A stretch of 60,107 nt of DNA from Marinilabilia salmonicolor JCM 21150 (GCF_000259075.1 NZ_AJKI01000006.1:1-60107); one strand, 5' to 3'. Shown: positions 16,660-27,200, counted from the stretch's first letter. The notes: generated from the letters alone by a model not told the origin. Program-made: numbers and translations.

Positions 16660-16973
16660 TTTAGTGGACTATGCTGTTTCAAGATACTATTTTTTTCAAA
16701 AAAAAACACGAAAAATCCGGCCCTCACAACACAACACTCATAAAAATCAGTGTAAAGTTGTAATGACCGCATTTTTCGTGTTATTGAGAAATCATAGTCT
16801 TAGCAAGAAAACACCAACTACTTGATTATTATCATCTTTGAATCAGTCATTTACGAAAAACAAAACTCCGTGGATCCATCCCGATGAATCGGGACGAAAG
16901 CTTCGTATTTGATGCTTGCTTATCAAAGACTGAAAAAACATGACTTCTCTTGTTGGCCCTATTTACAAAATAC

Positions 16974-17531
16974 TCAAGCCTTAACCACAGTCACTTCCTT
17001 AACAATTTCCACCCCGCGTTGAATGGCTTTTTCATTCATCGGAATGAGATGGTGGTGACGTTCGGGAAGTGATTTCTTCAATCCTTTAAGAACATTCTCC
17101 ATCTCAACCACAGGCTTAATTTTAAGGAAAGCTCCCAAAACAATCATGTTAAAAGTTTTGGCTGATTTCAGTTGCGCTGCTTCTTCGGCGGCTTCAATTT
17201 TATAAATATTGATGTCCTCTCTTTCGGGATGACGGGTAATGCCATTGGGATCGTACAAAAGCAGGCCACCGGGCTTAACCAATGGCTCAAACTTATCCAT
17301 CGACTGTTGATTCAAAATAATGGCTGTATCAAAAGCATGCAAGATCGGGGAGCTTATGCGGTTATCGCTCAAAACAACGGTAACATTGGCTGTTCCTCCG
17401 CGCATTTCGGGCCCGTAAGAGGGCATCCAGGTCACCTCCTGCCCCTGCATCACTCCAGAATAGGCAAGAATCTTACCCATGGACAAAACGCCCTGGCCGC
17501 CAAATCCTGCTATTATTATTTCTTCCTTCAT
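16974..17531 (-). CDS. 2-oxoacid:ferredoxin oxidoreductase, gamma subunit
   Basis: A 185-residue protein. The start at 17531 gives MKEEIIIAGFGGQGVLSMGK; a longer frame to 17564 adds 11 residues before the conserved first strand and is rejected. GFGGQGVLS, MPSYGPEMRGGTANVTV and TAIILNQQSMDKF are the conserved blocks of the gamma (POR/KOR gamma) domain. With the alpha, beta and delta subunits upstream it forms a thiamine-diphosphate enzyme that oxidatively decarboxylates a 2-oxoacid to an acyl-CoA, reducing ferredoxin. It is the last gene of the delta-alpha-beta-gamma operon, 115 bp after the beta subunit. Substrate class is discussed under the alpha subunit. Confidence 0.88.
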   Translation of the reverse strand: MKEEIIIAGFGGQGVLSMGKILAYSGVMQGQEVTWMPSYGPEMRGGTANVTVVLSDNRISSPILHAFDTAIILNQQSMDKFEPLVKPGGLLLYDPNGITRHPEREDINIYKIEAAEEAAQLKSAKTFNMIVLGAFLKIKPVVEMENVLKGLKKSLPERHHHLIPMNEKAIQRGVEIVKEVTVVKA

Positions 17532-17646
17532 AACAAACTGTTTTTTGAGACTCCCCACAACCATCTGTCAAATCAATACATTTAGACGGGTCAGGGGAAA
17601 CCACAAATGTTCTGTTAAATATTAAACCGGAATTTTCTCCGGAGTT

Positions 17647-18414
17647 TTAAACGTCTTTAATATCACCCAGTGGATAAAATGGGAACATGTTCTCTTCCAT
17701 CCAGTTGTTGGAATCCACAGGATTCATTTTCCACCCGGAGTTGCAGGTGGAAACCACTTCAACAAATGAAGTTCCGGTTTTATCCTTCTGCTTCTCAAAC
17801 GCTTTCCGAATGGCTTTCTTGGTTCGTCTTACTGCAGCAGCTGTATGTACTGCCTGCCGTGTAACAAAGTTGGTTCCGGGAAGCTGAGCCACAATTTCAG
17901 TAATCTTCAAAGGATTACCATCCGTTTTGGGATCACGTCCAAACGGACAAGTGGAAGCTTTCATTCCCTCCAGAGTGGTAGGAGCCATCTGACCACCAGT
18001 CATCCCGTAAATACCATTGTTGATGAATATCATCACCATATTCTCACCACGGTTACAGGCATGAATGGTTTCAGCCGTACCGATGGCTGCAAGGTCTCCA
18101 TCTCCCTGATAGGTCACCACATATCGATCGGGACGCAACCTTGAGATGGCTGTTCCCAAAGCGGGTGCCCGTCCGTGGGCAGCCTCCTGCCAGTCGATGG
18201 CCAGGTAATTGTAGATAAACACGGAGCAACCCACCGGAGCAACCCCAATGGTTTTGTCCTGAATACCCATCTCCTCTATGACTTCAGCCAGAAGTTTATG
18301 AACAACACCATGGCTACAGCCCGGACAATAGTGCATTACTTTATCGGTCAGAACACTGCTTTTTTTATGAACGATGTTCTCCGCTACTTTGATATCTTCA
18401 GTTATTTCAGCCAT
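17647..18414 (-). CDS. 2-oxoacid:ferredoxin oxidoreductase, beta (TPP-binding) subunit
   Basis: A 255-residue protein. The start at 18414 (MAEITEDIKVAENIVH) is fixed by a strong GGAGG on the minus strand at 18423-18427, eight bases upstream, which is unusual here because few genes in the window have a clear Shine-Dalgarno. A longer frame would overlap the alpha stop. The TPP site reads YQGDGDLAAIGTAETIHACN followed by INNGIYGMTGGQ, and the N-terminal CPGCSHG is the family's conserved Cys motif. It is in one operon with the alpha subunit, which ends 4 bp before it. Confidence 0.9.
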   Translation of the reverse strand: MAEITEDIKVAENIVHKKSSVLTDKVMHYCPGCSHGVVHKLLAEVIEEMGIQDKTIGVAPVGCSVFIYNYLAIDWQEAAHGRAPALGTAISRLRPDRYVVTYQGDGDLAAIGTAETIHACNRGENMVMIFINNGIYGMTGGQMAPTTLEGMKASTCPFGRDPKTDGNPLKITEIVAQLPGTNFVTRQAVHTAAAVRRTKKAIRKAFEKQKDKTGTSFVEVVSTCNSGWKMNPVDSNNWMEENMFPFYPLGDIKDV

Positions 18415-18418
18415 TGTC

Positions 18419-19501
18419 TTATCCTCCAATCAGTTTTTGTTCCAGAGCCTCGGCAACCTCATCGGGCGAATGAACAACTCCGCCGTAACGTCCAAAGTGC
18501 TCTACTTTTACTTTTCCTTCTACTGCCAGCCTTACATCTTCCACCATTTGTCCGCTACTCATCTCCACAGACAAAATACCTTTCATCTTTGGAGCCAGTC
18601 GCTGAATCTCCTTTGTGGGGAATGGATAAAGTGTTATGGGACGCAAAAGCCCAACTTTGATGCCCTTTTCCCGGAGTATTTCGATGGCTGCAGCAGAAAT
18701 ACGGGCACTGCTTCCATAGGCGACAATCAGATAATCTGCATCATCCACACTGGTTGTTTCAAAACGCACCTCCTTTTCCTCCAGTTCACGGTATTTTACC
18801 TGAAGCCGGTGATTAAACTGCTCATGAGCCTCAGAATCGAGCTCAACAGAAGTAATAATATTGTAATCGCGCGATTCGGGTTTTCCGGTTGTAGCCCAGG
18901 GATTCATTTGTGCAACCTCTTCATCGGTCCAGCGTTTTTGCTGAGGTTTCAACTCCACTTTTTCCATCATCTGACCAATCATTCCGTCAGACAAAATCAT
19001 TGCCGGATTGCGGTATTTGAATGCCAGGTCAAAGCCAAGCTCCACAAAATCTGCCATCTCCTGAACGGATGCCGGTGCCAGCACAATCAACTTGTAGTCG
19101 CCATGACCACCCCCTTTGACCGATTGGAAATAATCGGACTGAGAAGGCTGTATGGTGCCCAGTCCCGGTCCTCCGCGTACAACGTTGACCACCAGACAGG
19201 GAAGTTCTGCACCGGCCATGTATGATAATCCTTCCTGCATGAGACTGATACCCGGACTGGAAGAAGAGGTCATCACCCTTTTTCCGCAACCTGCCCCCCC
19301 ATACAACATATTAATTGAGGCAGTTTCACTTTCGGCCTGGAGAACGACCATTCCGGTTGAATTCCATGGTTGCAATTCCATCAATTTCTCCATCACCTCC
19401 GATTGCGGGGTAATGGGATATCCGAAATACCCATCGGCTCCACAGCGAATTGCTGCCTCGGCAATGGCTTCATTGCCTTTCATTAACCTTAGTTCACTCA
19501 T
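18419..19501 (-). CDS. vorB: 2-oxoacid:ferredoxin oxidoreductase, alpha subunit (VorB-type)
   Basis: A 360-residue protein opening MSELRLMKGNEAIAEAAIRC then GADGYFGYPITPQSEVME, which matches the proteins usually named 3-methyl-2-oxobutanoate dehydrogenase subunit VorB in Bacteroidota. YPITPQSE is the conserved pyrimidine-binding block of the alpha domain, and a CoA/TPP-contacting MTSSSSPGISLMQEG segment follows. The C-terminal domain (ADYLIVAYGSSARIS) is the transketolase-C-like part. Separate alpha, beta, gamma and delta chains are typical of VOR and KOR, and the linked aminotransferase and acyl-CoA ligase favour a branched-chain or aryl 2-oxoacid; 2-oxoglutarate cannot be excluded from sequence. 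Confidence 0.88.
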   Translation of the reverse strand: MSELRLMKGNEAIAEAAIRCGADGYFGYPITPQSEVMEKLMELQPWNSTGMVVLQAESETASINMLYGGAGCGKRVMTSSSSPGISLMQEGLSYMAGAELPCLVVNVVRGGPGLGTIQPSQSDYFQSVKGGGHGDYKLIVLAPASVQEMADFVELGFDLAFKYRNPAMILSDGMIGQMMEKVELKPQQKRWTDEEVAQMNPWATTGKPESRDYNIITSVELDSEAHEQFNHRLQVKYRELEEKEVRFETTSVDDADYLIVAYGSSARISAAAIEILREKGIKVGLLRPITLYPFPTKEIQRLAPKMKGILSVEMSSGQMVEDVRLAVEGKVKVEHFGRYGGVVHSPDEVAEALEQKLIGG

Positions 19502-19542
19502 TTGCTTAATATTTCTTTGATTCTGACCTGCTTGATAATAAA

Positions 19543-19776
19543 TCAGGCCATTTCAACTTTTTTACGATAAACTGTAATACAACTATCCGGACAAACCAAT
19601 GCACAATTGGTACATCCGTTGCAAGCATCCGGATTTGCCATATATGCATAATTATACCCTTTGCCGTTCACCTCGTCTGCCAGGGCGATCACATCTGTCG
19701 GGCAGGCTTCGACACAAAGTGAACAACCTTTACAGGTTTCAATGTCCACCTCTATTGCTCCAATCATTTTAGCCAT
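19543..19776 (-). CDS. 2-oxoacid:ferredoxin oxidoreductase, delta (2x[4Fe-4S]) subunit
   Basis: A 77-residue ferredoxin-like protein with two cluster motifs, CKGCSLCVEACP and CNGCTNCALVCP, the classic CxxCxxCxxxCP pairs. It is the first gene of the operon and passes electrons from the TPP centre to external ferredoxin. The gene ends 41 bp before the alpha subunit. A second in-frame ATG three codons in (MIGAIEVDIETCKGC) is an equally possible start and changes nothing functionally. The order delta-alpha-beta-gamma is common for such complexes. Confidence 0.9.
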   Translation of the reverse strand: MAKMIGAIEVDIETCKGCSLCVEACPTDVIALADEVNGKGYNYAYMANPDACNGCTNCALVCPDSCITVYRKKVEMA

Positions 19777-20183
19777 AACAAAATTTGTTTTTTCTTAAAA
19801 CTATATTACGAATTTAGAGAAAAATTGTAATTACGCTTCATGATTCTCGTCATTATTTCCTATAAACAAAGCGAATATAATGTCTTACAATTTGTAAGTT
19901 CATCGAAAATCAGAGAGTTAAGATTCTTGTTTATATACATTCTATATTTCGCTGCTCTCTATACCTGAGCAGATGAAACGAGCATGATATTTTTTTAAGC
20001 ATTAATATCACAAGATAATATGTTAAAAAAATATTATGCGAGAGCGAAGCGGTTCCATCCGATCTTAATAAGCAAATTTTATACGGATGAAACGAGCATG
20101 GAGCTTTGATTTTTCCAATCAGCCACAAAAGGGCATGTATAAAAGAATCGCGAGTTCCATCAGACCAATGACTTAGATTAATT
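19777..20183. other. Gap upstream of the oxidoreductase operon, with REP-like hairpins
   Basis: No gene. Roughly 19960-20200 is made of degenerate copies of a hairpin unit. A 107-codon open frame on the minus strand through this tract only reflects the repeats. Confidence 0.6.
20053..20092. repeat. REP-like hairpin, copy 1
   Basis: TTCCATCCG (20053-20061) pairs with CGGATGAAA (20084-20092) around an A/T-rich loop and is followed by CGAGCATG. Related units are at 20155-20197 and 23606-23645, with a half copy near 19970. Confidence 0.75.
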
Positions 20184-20197
20184 TTATACTGATGAAA
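20155..20197. repeat. REP-like hairpin, copy 2, spanning the aminotransferase stop codon
   Basis: TTCCATCAG (20155-20163) pairs with CTGATGAAA (20189-20197). The aminotransferase stop (20184-20186) and its last codons lie inside this hairpin. Confidence 0.75.
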
Positions 20198-21500
20198 ACT
20201 GTTGCAAACGTTTGGCAAGGTCCCCCATCCGCTCTTTGGAGGTATGAGAAACACAAATCCGCAAGCCTTCTTTTCTGGAACTGCCTGTTGTATCGAGTGT
20301 TATCGCACTTATCCCATAGCGCAGCAACTGCCCCAAAAGCTCTTCTCCGGTCATTCCGGGGTAACTAATGGTAAAATAGAAACCATCAGCCACATCCTGA
20401 TCCTCATCTTTATCATACACCAACTGAAAACCATTGTCCCTAAAATGCTTTTTCATAATTGAGGCCCGCTCTCCATACTCTTTTACGTAACTGCGAAAAT
20501 CAAAATCACCGTCATTCACGGCTTTTAACAAAGCGGCAAAACCAAGCTGTGGTGAGTGGGCAGTACCGGCGGTAGTGCAATAAAGAGCATCCTGAAGAAT
20601 GGCTGTCCCAAAGCGATCCGAATTAAAAACACTGGCAAGGTGAGGATACGACTTTCCAAACAATGCATCTGAAATCAGCAAACCTCCAATACGTTGTCCT
20701 GCATAACTAAATATTTTTGAACTGGAAAAGAGCAACACATAATTGTCCGTATATCGCGCAACCGTAGGCTGATGTGGAGGCTTGCCGGGAACACCGTAAT
20801 TGTGCCGGAAATCCATGCCAAAATAAGCCAGATCTTCCATCACAATCACATCATACTCATTGGCAAGGTCACCGATAATCTTCAACTCTTTATCGGTAAA
20901 ACAAATCCATGCCGGATTATTGGGATTGGAATAGAGAAATGTACTGATATTCCCTTTCTTGAGGTAGCTTTCCAACTTTTCACGAAGCTTTTCTCCCCTG
21001 TAGTTGTAAATATCAAAATTCTCATATTTCATGCCCTGAACAGCTATCTGGCGCTTATGCACCGGAAATCCGGGATCGATAAACAAAGTGGTATCTTTCT
21101 CAGGATCACGCTTATTGGCGACCATAAAAGTCACAAACGACGCTTGCATGGATCCAACAGTCGGGATACAGGAAGCAGCATCTATATCAACATTCAGGAA
21201 AAGCCGGGCAAAACGGGACAGCTCCTTTTTTAATTCCGCACGCCCTTCGATGGGCGGATAGACGGATGTCACCCCTTCTTTCATGGCAGCAATTTCAGCC
21301 AAAACTCCGGACTCAGGAGTATTAAGTCCCGGAACCCCCATTTCGGTACGGATGTAAGATTCACCACTTATTTCCTGCAACCGATTCACCAGTTGCACAA
21401 TTTGCCTGATGGTACAAAAAGCAAGACTTTTTATGCCCAGCTCCCGGCGCAATTCCTGCATTTTCGCTTCAGAAACCGGAAAAGGAGTGTTTTGTGTCAT
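20184..21500 (-). CDS. Class I/II PLP-dependent aminotransferase
   Basis: A 438-residue fold-type I aminotransferase. SNPNNPAW (about 191-198) is the conserved carboxylate/PLP-contact block, [10 protein letters not shown] carries the aspartate that pairs with the pyridine nitrogen, and [17 protein letters not shown] contains the PLP lysine, Lys262. Its ATG overlaps the stop of the CoA-ligase gene in ATGA, so the two are coupled. With an ACT-domain protein, a phenylacetate-CoA-type ligase and the 2-oxoacid oxidoreductase downstream, it is likely to supply 2-oxoacids from aromatic or branched-chain amino acids; the exact amino acid is unknown. The last residues and the stop codon come from an inserted REP-like hairpin. 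Confidence 0.85.
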   Translation of the reverse strand: MTQNTPFPVSEAKMQELRRELGIKSLAFCTIRQIVQLVNRLQEISGESYIRTEMGVPGLNTPESGVLAEIAAMKEGVTSVYPPIEGRAELKKELSRFARLFLNVDIDAASCIPTVGSMQASFVTFMVANKRDPEKDTTLFIDPGFPVHKRQIAVQGMKYENFDIYNYRGEKLREKLESYLKKGNISTFLYSNPNNPAWICFTDKELKIIGDLANEYDVIVMEDLAYFGMDFRHNYGVPGKPPHQPTVARYTDNYVLLFSSSKIFSYAGQRIGGLLISDALFGKSYPHLASVFNSDRFGTAILQDALYCTTAGTAHSPQLGFAALLKAVNDGDFDFRSYVKEYGERASIMKKHFRDNGFQLVYDKDEDQDVADGFYFTISYPGMTGEELLGQLLRYGISAITLDTTGSSRKEGLRICVSHTSKERMGDLAKRLQQFSSV

Positions 21501-22807
21501 TTCAGTTTTCTTTTATCAATTACTCTTTTAGCTTTTCCCTCACTGCGTTCGATGGTTTTAGGTTCCACCAGCTTGACGTTCACACTGAGACCAATGGTAC
21601 TCTCTATCTGATTTTTAATTTTCTTACCCAGATTCTGAAGTTCACTGATTTTGTCCTGATAAAAACGGTCTTCAACTTCCACATGAAGCTCCAGGGTATC
21701 AAGATTATTAATCCTGTCCACCACCAATAAATAATGAGGGGTAGTTTCGTCCATTTCAAGCAACACACTTTCAATCTGTGAGGGGAAAAGATTCACCCCA
21801 CGAATAATCAGCATATCATCACTTCTCCCCGTACACTTATCCATTCGCACCAATGTTCTGCCACACCTACAGGTATCGTAATGCAATCGGGTAAGATCCC
21901 GGGTCCGGTAACGGATGATGGGCAATCCCTCCTTGGTCACTGTTGTGAAAACCAATTCCCCAAGCTCGCCTTCCGGAAGCGGCTCCAGTGTTTCGGGATC
22001 AATAATCTCGGGTATAAAGTGGTCTTCATTGATGTGAAGTCCGTTTTGGTATTCACAATCAAAAGAAACTCCGGGACCGATAATTTCGCTCAACCCGTAA
22101 ATATCAAAAGCCTTAATCTTCAGTTTTTTCTCAATCTCACGACGCATATTATCCGTCCATGGTTCAGCACCAAAAATGCCAACTCTGAGCTTCAGATCCT
22201 CCCGGGATATATCGCTTTCATCGATGGCCTCAGCGAGATAGGATGCATAGGATGGTGTGCAGGCCAGCACCGTGGAACCAAAATCATTCATGAGTTGAAG
22301 CTGCTTTCTGGTATTTCCCCCGGAAATAGGGATAACCGATGCCCCCACCTTTTCACCTCCGTAATGAAGTCCCAGACCACCGGTAAACAATCCGTAACCG
22401 TAAGCAATCTGAATAAAATCCTTATTGGTGACACCTGCTGCCGTAAGGGTACGCGCCATTACTTCCGACCAGACTGCAATGTCACGTCTTGAATACCCAA
22501 CTACGGTGGGGCGGCCGGTCGTTCCTGAGCTTGCATGCAGACGAATAATTTCGCTCATGGGCAGGGCAAATAAACCAAAGGGATAATTGTCGCGCAGATC
22601 CTGCTTGGTCGTAAAAGGAAGTTTTTGAAGATCATCAACCGACTGAATATGCTCGGGACCAACTCCTTTTTCCTGCATTTTAGCTCTGTAATAAGGTACG
22701 TTAAAATAGACCCGTTCCACCACTTCCCGTAAACGCTCACTCTGAAGGGTTCTCATCGGTTCTCTCGGCATCGTTTCAAAATGCCGGTTCCATATCGATA
22801 TTTCCAT
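21497..22807 (-). CDS. paaK: Phenylacetate-CoA ligase family protein
   Basis: A 436-residue adenylate-forming enzyme starting at [18 protein letters not shown]; the longer frame to 22834 would overlap the upstream ACT gene. The ATP-binding loop is [14 protein letters not shown], followed by [15 protein letters not shown], a [10 protein letters not shown] block and the C-terminal [20 protein letters not shown] hinge. Length and motifs fit PaaK, which forms an acyl-CoA from an aryl acid with ATP to AMP conversion. In anaerobic Bacteroidota such genes sit next to 2-oxoacid:ferredoxin oxidoreductases; there it may work on phenylacetate, indoleacetate or similar acids. The rest of an aerobic phenylacetate pathway is absent. 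Stop overlaps the aminotransferase start. Confidence 0.88.
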   Translation of the reverse strand: MEISIWNRHFETMPREPMRTLQSERLREVVERVYFNVPYYRAKMQEKGVGPEHIQSVDDLQKLPFTTKQDLRDNYPFGLFALPMSEIIRLHASSGTTGRPTVVGYSRRDIAVWSEVMARTLTAAGVTNKDFIQIAYGYGLFTGGLGLHYGGEKVGASVIPISGGNTRKQLQLMNDFGSTVLACTPSYASYLAEAIDESDISREDLKLRVGIFGAEPWTDNMRREIEKKLKIKAFDIYGLSEIIGPGVSFDCEYQNGLHINEDHFIPEIIDPETLEPLPEGELGELVFTTVTKEGLPIIRYRTRDLTRLHYDTCRCGRTLVRMDKCTGRSDDMLIIRGVNLFPSQIESVLLEMDETTPHYLLVVDRINNLDTLELHVEVEDRFYQDKISELQNLGKKIKNQIESTIGLSVNVKLVEPKTIERSEGKAKRVIDKRKLK

Positions 22808-22814
22808 AAGTTCT

Positions 22815-23240
22815 TTAAAATTTGTAGAGATCACTTGCTGAAATCAACTCCATCTCATGTTTCTGAAACTCATCCACCGCCCTTTTGGCATCATCAGGAC
22901 GCAAAACAATAAAAGACTTGTCGCCCGGTGAAAACCCATACAGGTATTCAATACCAATACCGGCATCAGCAAGTATTTTTAGCGCTCTGGAGAGCGCGCC
23001 CGGAGAATTGGGAGCAGCAAATGAGATGACCTCACTCACATTCACTGAAAACAAATTTTCCTTAAGAATTTCTCTTGCTTTCACAGGCTCGGAAGGAATT
23101 AACCGAAGAATCCCAAATTCGGAGGTATCAGCCATACTACAGGCAGATACGTTAATTTTGGCTTTGCCAAGAATCTCAAATACTTCATGTAATCTCCCTG
23201 AACGATTTTCCAGAAAAACCGACAGTTGTTCGATAATCAT
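22815..23240 (-). CDS. Tandem ACT-domain protein
   Basis: A 141-residue protein made of two ACT domains, about 1-66 ([20 protein letters not shown]) and 70-140 ([20 protein letters not shown]). ACT domains bind amino acids and regulate metabolic enzymes. It is the first gene of the ACT-ligase-aminotransferase operon, with a 7-bp gap to the ligase. This gene pair (ACT protein plus phenylacetate-CoA-type ligase) recurs in other anaerobes, which suggests that the ACT protein senses the amino acid or modulates the ligase; this is inference. Confidence 0.85.
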   Translation of the reverse strand: MIIEQLSVFLENRSGRLHEVFEILGKAKINVSACSMADTSEFGILRLIPSEPVKAREILKENLFSVNVSEVISFAAPNSPGALSRALKILADAGIGIEYLYGFSPGDKSFIVLRPDDAKRAVDEFQKHEMELISASDLYKF

Positions 23241-23605
23241 AACTATGATTTTTTAGGCCTGATGTATCCAATATTATCCGACGGTCAGTAATTAGTTCTA
23301 CAAGGTTTCAGCAATCACTGACATCCGAAAGGATGAAAAGTTTTACAAAAAATCCCTGTTTGTTTTCCAGTGAAAGAACCTCTGACCGGACCAATTGGAA
23401 ATGATCAGGTAGGTTAAAATGACGGGGAAATTACAAATTTTTAACAACTTTTATTGAACAAAAAAGGTTTTTCTTAAGCCTGGTTTATTGTCTTCGTCCA
23501 TCTTCGATTCATGAGCTTTCGTCATAAAATGTTCAATTGCCAATAAATACCGGCACTCGCAAAGAAAATTGATGCAGGAAACGGGTCCCGAATGTTCGGG
23601 ATGAG

Positions 23606-23645
23606 TTCCATCCGACCATAATAAATAAATTTAATACGGATGAAA
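23606..23645. repeat. REP-like hairpin, copy 3
   Basis: TTCCATCCG (23606-23614) pairs with CGGATGAAA (23637-23645). The right arm runs straight into a fragment of the 174-bp element. Confidence 0.75.
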
Positions 23646-23725
23646 TAGTGAACTATTTTCAATTCAATTTTATTGAGGACGCATGTACTTTTTACAAACT
23701 TTCCCGACTTTATAGACGGGCACTA
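23640..23725 (+). mobile_element. Chimera of two MITE-like fragments
   Basis: 23640-23690 matches the middle of the 174-bp element and would encode EIVNYFQFNFIEDACT. From about 23686 the sequence switches to the right end of the ~167-bp family, ending ACTTTATAGACGGGCACTA at 23725. Both left ends are missing. Confidence 0.65.
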
Positions 23726-24000
23726 CTTAGCAGCTAATTGAACATTGCAATTGATGATTTTTGGATAAATCAGTACTCCGAAAAGCAGGGCTTTTCCTTT
23801 TAAAGGAATAGTTTTTAAAAGGCCGAAGGTCTTTAAGCAATAGCCTGGGGCAACGTCCCGGGAAAATTGTAATAAATATTCCCCCCTCTCATTCTTTCAG
23901 CCTGTTTAGACCTTACCTGTCTTCTGTATTTTGTAGGTTAATATTTCCCGAAGAAACCGACTATTCTGCAATTGGTCATATTTTCACAAGATCCAATTTT

Positions 24001-24109
24001 TTTCATTGGTGTCCGGTTAAGAAATTGAGATTGCTTCACTACGGTAGAAATGACGGGCCTTTGCAGGATATTGAGGGTTGGTGGGGGTTGATTTTCAGCT
24101 TTGCCGAAA
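24001..24109 (-). repeat. Dispersed repeat with GTCATTGCGAACG-type core, copy 2
   Basis: Reverse-complement match to 9793-9903. Its outer part forms one arm of the perfect inverted repeat at 24075-24127. Confidence 0.75.
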
Positions 24110-24127
24110 ATCAACCCCCACCAACCC
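24075..24127. repeat. Perfect 22-bp inverted repeat
   Basis: The arms are 24075-24096 and 24106-24127, exactly complementary, with a 9-base loop. The left arm begins GGGTTGGTGGGGGTTGATTT. There is no T-run after it, so it is not a typical terminator. Confidence 0.85.
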
Positions 24128-24262
24128 TTCTTAGAACCTTCAAGACAGAGTTATTGCGACTGCAAGGAAAGAAGCAGGAAGCAATCTCCTTTTCAAATAA
24201 TAGTTTTTTCCGAACAATAGTGATTTTTTTTTCAAATCTATCTGCCTTTTTATTAGAAATCT

Positions 24263-27200
24263 TTGGCTCTTTGCACTATTTTTGCATATAATAGTACAAA
24301 ATTCAAAAATCCTGCCCCAAACCGCTCAAAAAGACATCACCATAAAAGCCCGAAAGACATCAAAAGTTACAACAAAATAGTTTACATCATTCTTCTTGTA
24401 ATCATTGGATTACCGCTTCTCGGCTCCCTCATTTTCATGTTGCCCGGGGTGCAAACCCGTGTTGTAAACAGTGTGACCAACCGGCTGAGCCACGATTTAA
24501 ACACGGAAATATCTATCGGACGCATTCAGGCGCTGCCCTTTTCCGGTATCCGTTTGAGTAATTTTCTGGTGCGCGATCTCCACAACGACACCCTCATGTT
24601 TGCTCCCCGTGTTCATTCTGAAATAGATTACTTTTCATTTTTCAAGAAACACATTTTTCTGGGAAGGGTAAAAATCACCTCACCTACTCTCAATCTGAAA
24701 CAAGAGGGCGAAGCAATGAACTTTACCTTCTTATTGGATTCTCTTAAAAAAAACCGACCGGACACCATCCAGTGGCATTATTCGGTCCGTGGTGTGGACA
24801 TCGAAAATGGCAGGATCTCCCTATCCAACGACATCTTCAAAAATGAATCCTTCAAAGTAAACGAGCTCTCCTTCTCAGAACTAAACCTTAGCGCCACAAG
24901 AACTTCAACCGTGGACGACTCACTTGATTTTGCACTCGAAAACCTGAGCCTGATTGAAAAAAACGGACTAAAAATAACAGGAGCAGGTGCCGAAGGGAAA
25001 ATTCGGGAAGACAAAATCAGTATAAAAGATTTCTTTCTGACAACAGACAAATCAGACCTGAGCATCAAGGAGTTGGAATTTACAAGAAATCCATCTGACA
25101 CAGGCCCTTCTGCTGAACAACGTTTTCATACCCACCTGGATAAGTTGCTTATCTCGCCAAAAGAAATCGCCCTTTATCTCCACGATATCCCCATCACGGG
25201 TCACCCCATAATTCTATCAGGAGACATATCGGGTTCTCTCCGCAACATTAATGGCAGAAACATCGTTCTCTCGGCCGGACGACACACACGACTGAAAACA
25301 TCCTTTGATTTGACCGACCTGAGTAATTTCAGGGAAACCTTCATTTTCATGAAGATTGAGCAGCTTCAGACCACTTCGGAAGACATTCTTCGTTTTTCAA
25401 AAAAAACGGACAATCCACCTGCGGTTCTGGAAAATCTGGGAATGATTCACTATTCCGGCAACCTAACCGGCTTTTTCAGTGATATGGTGGCTTTTGGAAC
25501 CTTCGACACAGAATTCGGATCCCTCAGCACTGATATTGGTGTAAAATTCAATACCGAAGATGGAATTTCTTTCAACGGAGCTCTCACAACCAACAACTTC
25601 CGGGCAGGGACAGCACTTGGCAATAAAAACAACCCTGGAAATCTGAATATGAATGTGGAAATCAACGGGTTCTGGAAAAACAAAAAAAGTTATTTTGCCT
25701 ACCTGATGGGCGATATCAACTCCTTTGAGTGGAACAAATACATCTATCAGGACATCAACATCAACGGACTATTTACCTATCAACGGTTCGATGGATCGGT
25801 GGAGATGCAGGACCCCAACGGGTTTTTCCGCTTCGATGGTGAGATTGATGCATCAGGAGAAATTCCGGCCTTCCTTTTTAATGCCGAACTGAAAAATGTA
25901 ATGCCCGACAGACTTCAACTGATTCCTTCCATGAAGGATGCTGTGGTCACACTTTCCGCAGCAGCAAATTTCCAGGGCGGTAACATCGACAATCTGGCAG
26001 GAAAAATCAACATCACTGAAGGCCTGATTTATACTCCTGAAACTTCCCTATCTTTGGATTCTCTTTCTCTTCATGCCTTCCGTGAAGACACCATAAAAAA
26101 AATTGAACTCCGGTCAAACTTTATCGATGGAAACATCTCCGGACTTTACAACTTCTCGAAATTCCGCCAGTCATTTCTCGACATGGCTTCTCATTTTGTA
26201 CCTTCACTTACCAACAGAAAACCAGGAAGAGACTTACCTAAAAATATTTTCAACTTCGAATTTAACTTCAATGGTTTCGACAGAGCAGCAGCCATTTTCC
26301 TCCCCGGACTTGATGCTGCGGCTTCAGGCATCTTAAAAGGAAATGTTGATTCCGAAAACAAAATTCTCAATATTGATGTGAGCTTCGAAAAAATCGAATA
26401 CCAGGGAATTTCAGCCTCAGACATTGAACTTCACACCAACACAATCAACAGCAAAGAGATGGAGGTCATTCTCAGAACATCCAGAATAGAAAGAGACAAT
26501 ACTGTTGCCCTCTACAACTTTTCGGTTCACAACAAAGCCTCGCAGGACACATTGGCTGTGAATATATTCTGGAACAACTGGGATGAAGTAACCAACAGCG
26601 GAGCCATTTATACAACCACCTCCTTCAGAAGAGACAAGAACAAAAGGTTTTACTCCGACATCCGTTTAGCCCCTTCAACTGTCATTCTTCAGGACTCTGT
26701 CTGGAATATCAGTGAAGCGCGTGGCATGATAACCCCTTCCTCATTCAGCATTCAGGGACTGGAAATTAATCATTCCAGACAGCGTTTGGCACTCAACGGC
26801 TTTTTACACAAAAAGTCAATGGATGGAATGAGACTGGAGATGGACAACATTGATTTGGCCCAGTTCATTGGAGAATCTAGCAAGTTTAAACACCGATTTG
26901 GCGGAACTGCTGATGGCAGCATAGAGCTCAAAAACTTTTACCGGACACCGCTATGGACCGCTAATTTTTCCATTGATCAGTTTAGTTTTAACAATGATAC
27001 CATCGGATTCTTTACGCTTGGCTCCAGGTGGGATGCAGATAAAAGTGAACTGGAAGTCAACACCTCCGTCCTCAAAGATAATCACAGACCATTGGTGGGG
27101 TCAGGATACATCAATCCCACAGAAAACAAAATGGACATTGATTTGCAACTGGACCGTTTTGAAATAAATTTCCTAAGCACTTTTATTGGCAACATACTTC

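Larger units (their letters stand above)
23241..24262. other. Divergent 1-kb gap built of repeat fragments
   Basis: Between the ACT gene and tamB. It holds a REP-like hairpin (23606-23645), a piece of the 174-bp element joined to the right end of the ~167-bp element, the dispersed repeat 24001-24109 and a perfect 22-bp inverted repeat at 24075-24127. No gene seen. Confidence 0.65.

Noticed and set aside
18374-19225. Long open frame (283 codons) on the plus strand
   Set aside because: It is antisense to the well-supported vorB gene, has no recognisable motif and begins without a plausible context; it mirrors the codon pattern of vorB.
19931-20254. 107-codon frame with repeated SFH.YKI and SDGT segments on the minus strand
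   Set aside because: The apparent repeats in the product come from the REP-like hairpin DNA, and the frame overlaps the end of the aminotransferase.
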